From Episyrphus balteatus (taxonomy: Eukaryota; Arthropoda; Insecta; Diptera; Syrphidae), in NCBI RefSeq assembly GCF_945859705.1, contig NC_079136.1, positions 6,055,501-6,119,500 on the forward strand: a stretch of 64,000 nt of DNA, written 5' to 3'. Each line of letters begins with the position of its first letter. Position 1 is the stretch's first letter. The notes beneath the pieces are model-generated. The model ran no database searches, was not told the DNA's origin, and saw nothing but the letters and a program-made list of their open reading frames with translations. The translations under genes and the position numbers were made by a program. This document shows positions 23,770 through 32,942 of this stretch, in pieces.

Positions 23770-24426
23770 AATTGATTTTTGTCAAATTTCATTTTTTCTT
23801 TCCCATGATAATTTTTTACTTTGAAGTCCCTTGCGTTGAGAGTACAAGGGGTATCTTGTCCTTTTTTTTTGAAGACGCACATTTCAGTATTTGATAGGGT
23901 AGCAATTAAGGATTTTTTCTACCAACATTTTTCTTTGAAATCGATTATTTTGAAATCGATTGATTAAAACAGCACTTGATTTAAAAAAATGCAAAATTCA
24001 GGAAAAAGGTATCATTCATAACTGTAAGTGTTGCCGTTGTTTTTAAATATTTTTTTTTTTATTTTGTATCAGTTTTTAGAAAATTTCCTCCATCTCTCAA
24101 ACGGGGAGAGAATTCATGCAATATTTTATAGCGCCTGAATTAAAGTTCTAATTCCAATTTGGTTACTCCAATACTTGAAAGTTAAAATAACCCGTGAATA
24201 GGTGCCTTAAAAGAGTTATGATTTTAATTCTCACTCAATTGTTGTTGAGTGCTTTGTATTCAAAACTCATATAGGTTCTTGACAAGTTTTATTTCTTCTG
24301 TTTTCTATCTGTTCTCGATATTAGATAAGAAATATCAATAAGTATAAATGACTAGGCTGTAATAATTTCACTCGCATGTACGTTATTTGCTGACACAATT
24401 GCAATTCTAAAGATAATAATAACAAA
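23770..24426. other. Interval between divergent PEBP-5 and PEBP-6
   Basis: This probably holds both upstream regions. A TATAAA-like box (AGTATAAATGAC) lies at about 24340, some 85 bp before the PEBP-6 ATG. A short upstream frame (ATG at 24376, stop at 24391) is in phase with the PEBP-6 start. No other feature was seen. Confidence 0.35.
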
Positions 24427-25582
24427 ATGCAAGAAGCTAAAATTGTCCCTGATGCAATTGACGTTGCTCCAACTAAAGTGCTGCAGGTGAGAAAAGCAAT
24501 TTCCATTTTCTTGTAGATTTTATTTATTTTATTCAAATTCTATTCAAATTTGCATTAATACCGTTTTTTATTTAATTTTTCCGTTGGTCTTAAATGCGAT
24601 ACTTATTATTCAAGTGGACATGCACTTCTCAATTTGTGTCTCTTATTTCTGCATTGGGAACAAAATTCAATAAAAATGATTTTTTGTTTGAACTCCAAGC
24701 TCCAAGTTTGATTTGGCATCGATTTAATTTCAAATCTATGAATGATCTCATTGATTTTGGACAGATTCAGAGAGATTTAGAGTTATTAATGTTTCTAGAG
24801 ATTATCACATGAGATATTTGCACGACGAATTTTCTTGAAAGCTCCAATCAATTCAATGGATAGTTCATTTTATCACAAGTCATCAATCATTTTTGATATC
24901 AAATGTTTAAAAATCATTTTGATAAAAGTGCTTAAAAGAAATTATATAATTTGTGTTATAACTACTGTGTTTTATCATCTTTTGTTATTGTAATTTGTTT
25001 GGAAAAATTAATGTCTATAAAGTGACTTAAGATATCTATGACTTTAATACTTAAAACAGATAACCTATCCAAATGGAGTAGTGGTTAAACAAGGAAACGA
25101 TCTCACACCAACTCAAGTAAAGGATCAACCTACTTTGCACTGGGATGCAGATGAATATAAACTTTACACACTTTTAATGACTGATTTGGATCCACCTAGA
25201 GAAATGACGGAAGTTTGCCATTGGCTAGTTGTTAATATTCCTGGAAACAAGATATTAGAAGGACAAACTGTTATGGAGTTTGTAGGTTCAGGACCGTCAT
25301 TGGGTAGTGGAAAACATCGTTATGTGTTTTTTGTATTCGAACAAGCAAATGCCATCAAAACTAATGTGTTTATTACGAAAACGTAAAACATTTTAAATTT
25401 TAATATGAAAAACTAAAAATTACTAAGAATAATTCTATTTCAGTACAATTGAAGGACGAATTAACAAAGCGACACGTGATTTAATAAAAGAATACAATTT
25501 GGGAGTTCCTGTAGCTGGCAACTTCTATTGGTCAGAATATGATGATTATGTTCCATTTCTACATGCAACTTTCAATAAATAA
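24427..25582 (+). CDS. PEBP-6: phosphatidylethanolamine-binding protein, cytosolic form
   Basis: Exons are 24427-24486, 25060-25382 and 25444-25582, about 173 residues. It starts [20 protein letters not shown], matching residues 32-51 of its neighbour PEBP-7, but without the signal peptide that PEBP-7 has. The core shows LTPTQVKDQPTL, TDLDPPREM (DPDxP changed to DLDPP), VCHW (pocket His kept), NIPGNKILEGQ, GSGKHRY and a terminal GNFYWSEYDDYV. The splice pattern is the standard one (phases 0 and 2). It lies 389 bp upstream of PEBP-7 in the same orientation and is its tandem duplicate. AATAAA is at 25622-25627. The predicted location is the cytosol, unless a missed upstream exon supplies a leader. 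Confidence 0.9.
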
Positions 25583-25677
25583 TAATTTCATTTTTTTTTT
25601 TCAACAAAATTAGAAATATAAAATAAATGTACCTACATACATAATGCATAATATTTTTGCTTAAATTATTCCAAATT

Positions 25678-25822
25678 GTTTTATTTTATTTTATTTTATT
25701 TTATTTTATTTTATTTTATTTTATTTTATTTTATTTTATTTTATTTTATTTTATTTTATTTTATTTTATTTTATTTTATTTTATTTTATTTTATTTTATT
25801 TTATTTTATTTTATTTTATTTT
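25678..25822. repeat. (TTTTA)n microsatellite, about 29 copies
   Basis: A nearly perfect pentanucleotide run lies between PEBP-6 and PEBP-7. One strand is entirely T and A, giving a Phe/Ile/Leu/Tyr artefact reading frame that is not a gene. It lies about 150 bp upstream of the PEBP-7 start codon. Confidence 0.95.
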
Positions 25823-25971
25823 TATTTTTAACACGCAACAAGTACACACACATAACGTACCCTTAAAATAAGTATTAAATACCACTCAATCAAGTTTGAG
25901 TTGGAGTGCTTGTGTTGTTATAATATTGTATTTTCTATCAGCTTCAGAACTTAGCGGCTCAGATAACAACA

Positions 25972-28900
25972 ATGAGTGTTCGAGTACTTACTTTTTCGTT
26001 TATTTTTAGTTTATATCTGTCTTTTGAAGTTGTTTCTCCGCATATTAATCAAACAAATTCCAAAATGCAAGAAGCTGGAATTGTTCCCGATGTAATTGAT
26101 GTTGCTCCAACAAAAGTTGTTCAGGTGTGTATGCTGTATAGTTCCAATAGTAGCATAATGAATTAGTTAATTGATCTAATAATTTAAAATAGTGGCTTGC
26201 ATTTAATTTACATTAATTTTATACGAAAAGAAGTGAGCTTTTTTCCATAATTACCATAAACCTACGAATGTGAAAATAATGCTGTTTTTTTTTATTCTTT
26301 GCTTATTCTGTTTTATAGCTCTTTTCCGATCTTGTATTAAATGTGTTTATTTTTATTGTTGTTTGTGTTTTATGTAGGTATCAAAAAAATATTTTACGTT
26401 TTTTGATAAACTGTTCAAATGAATGTGTGAAATGTTTAACATAAATTCCTGCAAAATAATGTAGGTGTAGAAAGGAATTTACATGAGTATTAAATTTTTT
26501 CTTGCAATGGAAATGTTTGATATTACCTATAATTGTGCAGAGTGAAAAATAGTTACTTTGCAAATAAACCATTCAACTTAAGTAACATTTGGAATGTTAA
26601 AGTCCAATCTGCATCTGTATTTAATTTCATTCATACCATTTCTCATTTTCTTCTTGTTAAATTTTATGTTTTAAATTTTAACTCTGGGAATCCCAGAAGG
26701 TAACAAGATAAGTACAGCTGCTCCACTTTTTTGGAGCTGAAGTCACTTCAATGAAGTTGAAATAATTAAAAACAAAAAACAAAACGGTTCCATATTTACT
26801 TTGGATCAGTACAAAATTAAAACTCTTGTACACTGTGGTGTATACGTACTTTTTTCATGTTTTATGTATAGAATTGTTTTTTTTTTTTTTTAGTAGGCAC
26901 ATAATAAAATCTTGTATATAAAAATAAATATAATGTTGATATACAGTGATGGACAAAACAATAAGACCATTTCGTCTTACTTTAAAAACAAATCATAAAA
27001 CACACATTTTTCATTGTTTTTAAAAGAAAAAAAATTATTAATATAAAATTTACAGTATCAGGAACTTAAATCAATTCATTATCTAACAAGATTTTTTGTT
27101 TAAATAAAAAAAATAAATAAATACAAAAATAAATTGATTTTTAAAGCGGTCAAAACAATAGGACCACTACTCAAAAAATGGAAATTATTTCATATTTCAA
27201 TTCTTTTTCTGGTCAAAATTAATAAATTGTCGAAAAGCCCTTATTTACCATCAACGCACACACTTTTGGAGGCTTTAATTCCACTAATTTGCGAGAAGTT
27301 CGTCTCGGTATTACATACCAAGTCTCTTGAAGTTTTTGCCACAATTCATCCTTATTTCTCGACTTTTTTGCACCCAATGAGTTCTCAACGATAGGCCACA
27401 AATTTTCAATTAGACTTGGGTCCGGCGATCGGGCAAACCAAGACATAACATGAATTCTATGCCCCTTAAGCCATATTTGAACTGGACCAATGTATATTTA
27501 CGGTCATTATAATGCATAAACTGCCATTTTAGGGACATTTTCCATTCCGTATAGGGAAAAAAATCTTCTTTTAAGAAATTGGGATACAAATGCTGGTCCA
27601 TGTTTTCTTTAATCCAAAAAATTATACCTACTACGTGCCAAGAAAAATACCTCCACACGATGATGTTTCTACCACCGTGTTTAAGCGTTTGTCTTGTGTA
27701 TTGCGGTTTGAATTCTGCGTACTCTGGACGCCTTATCCATCTTTTGCCATCTGATCTCACTAATTTGACTTTACTTTCGTCGGGCTACAGAACATTGCGC
27801 CATTTTTTCTTCATTATCTGGACCAATCCAATTAAAAAGGTTTTTTGCAAAATTTATTCGGTTTTTGCGATGCCTCTTGCTGAGGAGTGAAACTTCCCTG
27901 GGGATTCTTTGAAGAGTTACTTTTCTTATGGTCTTCTTCTGAGCGTTTTCTCACTTATTAGCAAGTTAAGCTCTAATTTAATGTCCAAAGATGACCTGAA
28001 AGTGTCTTTTTATGACAATCGCATCATTTCTATGACGTGTTTTTGTGAAGTTTTTCGCTTTGTTCCTATTTAAAAATTTTCTTTTGGGGGCTCTAGTGCG
28101 TCTAATACAAACTTTTTTAATTAACCAATAGTTTCGGTAATTTTCCGTTCTGATTTGCCTTCTCTTGTCAGTTAATGCATCAATTCTCTCACGGCTGAAG
28201 AACAATGGACTCCACGACCCATTTTAATGTTTTCCCAACTTTTTTTTGCTCCACTAATATTAAATGATCTCACAAGAGTATTCTATTTAAAATATTGTTT
28301 AAAATTTGAATCCTAGGTAATACAAAAATAAATGACTTCACTTGGTCCTATTGTTTTGTCCACACGATTTGAGAGTTCTTTTTAGTTTATACATTTATAT
28401 TTTGCATCAAATTATCTGTGTGTTAAATAATCCGTGCCTACTCGCAAAAGAAGCCTCTCAACATACACAACATCTAACAGGCGATCAGCGAACAATTGTG
28501 TGTGTGTATCTCCTTTTCATTTTTCCTTCTTACTCAACAACCAAAAACACTACAACACCAACCAAGGATCGTGTGTTTCGTTATTCTTCCCTCCCTCTCT
28601 TCTCCTCAGTCGTAAAAAGATATTCAATAAAAAGGACGTGTCACGAGCAGTCCAACTAAAACCAAATAACTCTGTTTTATTTATTTATTATTATTATTAT
28701 TATTTAATAATTGAAAGTAAAACTATACAGTCCACTCTCAGGTTATTGTTCACTGTGCATGTTCTTTTTCTTTTATTTCATAATAGTTCCCTTATTTTAA
28801 GCAGAATATAGTTAAAATAGCCTTTTTATATAATTTTAAAAAGAGATAGAGAGAATATTTTAAGAGTGATAGAGGTGGTCTTATTGTTTTGTCCGTCACT

Positions 28901-29643
28901 GTATGTAAGAAATTAAAGTGTACCTATTCCAACTTATATTTAATAAAACACAAAACATAGTAATTAATTAAATCTAAAAAATGTAAACATAACAAAAGTC
29001 TTTCATCGTCGAGAATGAGCCAACAAAATGATTGATTTTGTTTAATTGTTTGGACTTTAGACATATTTATACCGAATAATATAATTTCATTTAAATACCT
29101 ATATGTTAACACATATTTCAGGTGACCTATCCAAATGGATTAGAAGTAAACCAAGGAAATGAACTTACACCCACTCAAGTAAAAAACCAACCTACAGTGC
29201 ACTGGGATGCAGAAGAAAATGCACTTTATACACTTTTGATGACTGACCCAGATGCCAGTGAACAATTTAGAGAAGTTAGACATTGGTTGGTTGTAAATAT
29301 TCCTGGAAATAAAGTATCAGAAGGCCAATCAGTTGTGGATTATGTTGGTTCAGGACCACCTCTAGGATCTGGTAAACATCGTTATATATTTTTGGTTTTC
29401 AAACAACCCAATGAAATTAAAACCAGCCTCTACATTTCGAAAAAGTAAGATTTCGCAAAACTAGAGACTGACAGAAATTGGTTCAAACCATGTAATATTT
29501 TCAGAACAAGAACAGGACGCACTTCGACAAAAGCTCGTGATCTTATAAAGGAATACAATCTGGGAAATCCAGTAGCTGGTAACTTTTATTTGGCAGAATA
29601 TGATGATTATGTTCCAATTCTTCATGCTGGTTTTACTAATTAA
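25972..29643 (+). CDS. PEBP-7: secreted phosphatidylethanolamine-binding protein
   Basis: Exons are 25972-26124, 29122-29444 and 29505-29643, about 204 residues. Residues 1-23 ([20 protein letters not shown]..) form a clear signal peptide, followed by a short linker and the family start [18 protein letters not shown]. The core has [43 protein letters not shown] and [12 protein letters not shown]. It belongs to the short-loop class. The pocket DPD and both His residues are kept, so ligand binding is plausible. It should be secreted. Intron 1 is 2997 nt because a Tc1-like transposon of 1958 bp has inserted in it; splice sites are intact. A possible TATA-like stretch (TTATAATATTG) lies at about 25917. 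Confidence 0.9.
26944..28901 (-). mobile_element. Decayed Tc1-like transposon with double (IR/DR) terminal repeats
   Basis: The termini are CAGTGATGGACAAAACAATA at 26944 and its inverted copy ending 28901 (CAGTGACGG..), with TA outside both ends. A second, internal copy of the same 20-odd-bp site lies at about 27145 (GGTCAAAACAATAGGACCA) and, inverted, at about 28343. Each end thus carries an outer and an inner site in direct orientation, as in IR/DR Tc1 elements. The spacing is about 200 bp on the left and about 530 bp on the right. A broken minus-strand transposase lies between. The element lies in intron 1 of PEBP-7. Confidence 0.85.
27219..28225 (-). pseudogene. Tc1-family transposase pseudogene
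   Basis: Read on the minus strand from about 28223, the remnant opens [14 protein letters not shown], the start of Tc1-like transposases, then meets a stop and frame changes. Further on, 27760-27410 keeps a catalytic-domain piece with [18 protein letters not shown] and a diverged MDQHLYP region. In another frame, 27446-27219 keeps [11 protein letters not shown], the stretch bearing the third catalytic acidic residue, and a C-terminal end with NKGFSTIY. The several stops and frameshifts mean no active enzyme can be made. Confidence 0.85.
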
Positions 29644-29812
29644 TTGTGCCAGGAAAAAAAAATCATAAGTATTTGAATTTTTGTGAAAAAACCTAACATT
29701 TTGTAAAATAAAATAAGACGAAAAACAGTTAAATTCGAAATGAATGCTCAAAAAACAAAAATTTTGTTTAATATATTTTGTTAGATATTCAAAAATTAAC
29801 ACCCAAGGTCCC

Positions 29813-30337
29813 ATAAAATCGTTTTAGTGACTCGCGATAACCTAGTTCAGTCAAGAATTGCAGATTCATAAAAATTAAAAAAAAGGACATAAAGCATAGG
29901 TATACATTAATGTGGTCCTTTTATTGCTTTTTGCCGAACATCCATATATAATTATTGTAATATTTTTCGATCTAACTTCAACTTTGAAAATTTGTATAGG
30001 TACTTTTTTGAAAACTGCAATAACAGGACAAGTTTTTAAAATAATAAACCAGTCTCACATCATACAATTTTTTTCGGCGTTTTGCTCTGAAATAAATGTA
30101 AGAAGTTGAGTTTTTATAAAACTTGAAACTGTTAATTAATTTGCTGTTAAAAACAAAAATCAATTGCGGACGGAGGAAGCAAAATACTGTTGCAAGGTAG
30201 GGATTTTTTGAAATTTCACAAGAATTGCATTAATTCGAAAACCGTAAGGATTCGGGATGAACAAGTTACCAAATTCTGAGAGCCCTTAAGTTACCCAATC
30301 AGCATATTTCGTTTGATCCATTACTTTTGGGACACCC
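29813..30337. other. Interval downstream of PEBP-7
   Basis: About 500 bp of AT-rich sequence, with nothing recognisable on either strand. The PEBP-7 polyadenylation signal (AATAAA, 29707-29712) lies just before it. Confidence 0.4.
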
Positions 30338-30690
30338 CTCAAGTAGCACACTGGTGTATAAATTGGTGTAAATTCATTGATTTTGGTGTAAAATTGAGGA
30401 AATTGAAAAAATATGGTGTATTTCTCAAAATTATTGGTATACAAATTATACCACTCTCTTTTCTGTAAAAAGTTTAAACATTTTTTTAAGATTCAGTGCA
30501 AAAAATACACCTATATTCAGTTGTTTTTATAATATACCATTAATGGTGCATAAAATTATTCGATTCTGAAATCAACCAAAACGGTACACTCTCTTTGGTG
30601 TAGGAAGTACACCCTGTGGACATAAAATTCACCAGAATGCATAAGTGGGAGACGCCATATTTTTCAATGGCCGCCATTTAAAATAAATTT
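30338..30690. repeat. GGTGTA-rich repeat, possible left part of a split element
   Basis: It begins CTCAAGTAGCACA (30338-30350). GGTGTA occurs at 30353, 30365, 30385, 30415 and 30597, and TACACC at 30506 and 30608. A counterpart with the same motif and an inverted end (TGTGCTATTTGAG, 44826-44838) lies at 44671-44838, beyond the large palindrome. The two may be halves of one small element split by later insertions. Confidence 0.4.
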
Positions 30691-32638
30691 CACGACTGGG
30701 GTCGCACGTACTTGCTCTTAGAGTTCAAGTTGCTTAAATTTTAAAGACTTTTTATATAGAAATTTGGAAAATCTAAATAAACTCCTGCTCAAAATTAACG
30801 CACACTTTTTTCTTCTTTAGTCATACCCCTACATCTTATTTAAAATGGCTTTTAAATTATTTGTTGTATTTTTTTGTGTTTGGTTATTATTTAGCAAGTC
30901 AGAAAAATGCTAAACTGCAACAGTATTATCAACCAAAAAAAAGATGAACAAAATTTAGCAATTTAAGGTCTGAAAACTGATATTAAAATAATTTTTGTTT
31001 TTTAAGAAAAAAATTTTTTTAAAATGGAAGCACGTGACAGTTCTTTCCAATAATTTTATTCAATACTTGGCATTGTCTCCTCTAGCGCTTATGACAACTT
31101 GGAGTCATCTATTCATTCCACGAATTAACATTTGAAGGTTTTATTGTAACTTTTCTTTCACTCCAATTTTCTGTGGATCAAGAATGCTTGGAGGTGGATT
31201 TCGGCCGCAAATGCACTTTTTTCAACATTTCCTAGACATGTTCTATTGAATTCAAATCCGAATATCTGTGTGGTCAATTCAAGGGTGGCATATTTTAATC
31301 TTGAAGATATTCTCAAACCACTCTAGCATGCATTATCGTGCATCAGACTGAACTGTGGACCAAATCTAGGGGTGATTGGAACCGCATGGTGTTCGAGGAT
31401 ATCAGTCAAGTATTTTTGGGTATTGAAAGTAGGTCTAGGAGAGCTCACTAACTCCGTAGGTGTTGTAAAGCAGAGTTTACTTCATGAAAATTTATGACTC
31501 ATCTCTAAAAGGTTAGCGGGTTGACAGATAGACTTCAGCATATCTCTCCAAATCTTCCCCACAAACATTTTACTCCATACCTTCAATTTAAGATCACTCC
31601 TGTCTTATTTGAGAAAATAACCACGATACTGTGAGACAAAGTAATAGTAGGAATTTTCTGTAAAATAAATATGATGTGCGTTAAATTTGAGCAGGAGTGT
31701 ATATGGGAAAGAAAAAAAAAAGGAAATTCGTTTTTTAAAAAAATAATATAAAATCTGAAATCAAATTGCCCCCCAAAACAAGTATGCAGTTTTGATTGAT
31801 ATACTAACATGCATTTTTAGAAAAAAAAATTTCAAAATCGTTAGCGCCGTTTTTTAAAAAACTAATTTTTTATAAATAATTTCTTGGAAAAAAAGTTTTA
31901 AAATAAAATTGGTATGCCATTTTGTAGAAATCACTGATCAACATCTAAACACAAAATTTCAAAAAAATTTAATGTCCCGTTTTCGAAAATTGGATTTTTC
32001 AAAAAAAAATTTTCAAAATTTTTTTAAAAATCCAAAAAGTATTTTTTTCAAAATTTTGCTTTTGGCTTATATTTAAATTATATAAATTCTTCATCACAAA
32101 AAGTTTCGTTGAAATAGAATAAGCACTTTCGGATTTAAAAAAAAACGGTTCTATGGCAGGTACCGTTAATAATGATTTTCAAAAAAAAAAAATTTTCATT
32201 AGAAGATAGACCTTGTCTTAAAACTTACATTTGAATTTTTTAAACAAAATCGTTGGAGCCGTTTTTGAGCAATTTCAACTTTACTAAAATCGGTATATGA
32301 CAAGTACCGTTATTTTTGGTCCAAAAAAATTAGTTCCAAAAACCCCTCTGGAGAGTCGCCAAATAACGCTACACACCAAGTTTGACATTAATCGGTCCAT
32401 CCGTTTAGGCTGTAGCTCCTTATACAGACAGACAGACAGACTGACAGACTGACAGACTGACAGACTGACAGACTGACAGACTGACAGACTGACAGACAGA
32501 CAGACAGACAGACGGACTTCCGGGACCCACTTTTTTGGCATTCTCTACCATCGTAATGTTATGGAAAAATGTTATCTCAACTTTTTTTTTTGTACGAATA
32601 CATAACTTGATATATAGTACCTATATCGCAAGTAAAAA
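30690..32638. repeat. Dispersed repeat, copy A (interrupted by a Tc1-like insertion)
   Basis: It shares its start (CACGACTGGG-GTCGCACG), body (CCAAAACAAGTATGCAG, ATGGCAGGTACCGTTAATAA, TATGACAAGTACCGTTATTT), satellite block and end (CTATATCGCAAGTAAAAA) with copy B at 47100-48961. Copy A carries an extra 920-bp Tc1-like element at 30780-31699 that copy B lacks. Its (CTGACAGA)n block (32424-32511) is about 90 bp, against about 900 bp in B. No protein-coding capacity is evident. Confidence 0.8.
30780..31699 (-). mobile_element. Decayed Tc1-like element inserted in copy A
   Basis: The ends are AACTCCTGCTCAAAATTAAC at 30780 and the inverted CACTCCTGCTCAAATTTAAC ending 31699, with TA outside both. 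The minus strand of about 31470-31050 retains scrambled transposase pieces, including DILEHHAVPITPR, a MHDNA block where such enzymes have the second catalytic Asp, and a diverged YSDLNSIEHV block near the third. Stops and frameshifts interrupt it. Copy B (47100) preserves the site without this insertion. Confidence 0.8.
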
Positions 32639-32942
32639 GAAGACAGCGATTAATTATTTTACTATAATAGTATATTTATCGACCTAATTATCCCGCATTC
32701 TTGGTTTTTTCCATTCGGTATATTATATTATAAAAGAACTCTTCTAAAAAAAATGTAAGAACAACAAAAAAGTTATAATTTTTGAAAAGTGAATAAAAAT
32801 TCATTTTCATTTATTTCATTACAAATTGTGTGAATTAGAATTCATCAAACTGTTTGAGGTAAAAAATAAACTTTGGCTCAAATTTTAAATGAGAATAATT
32901 TAAATGGTGTATTTTATCCATAGATTTATTGGGAAAGCGGCT

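Noticed and set aside
25657..25866. 69-codon Phe/Ile/Leu/Tyr frame
   Set aside because: Translation of the (TTTTA)n microsatellite.
27579..28811. Several plus-strand frames inside the Tc1-like element
   Set aside because: Antisense shadows of the broken transposase and of the terminal region.
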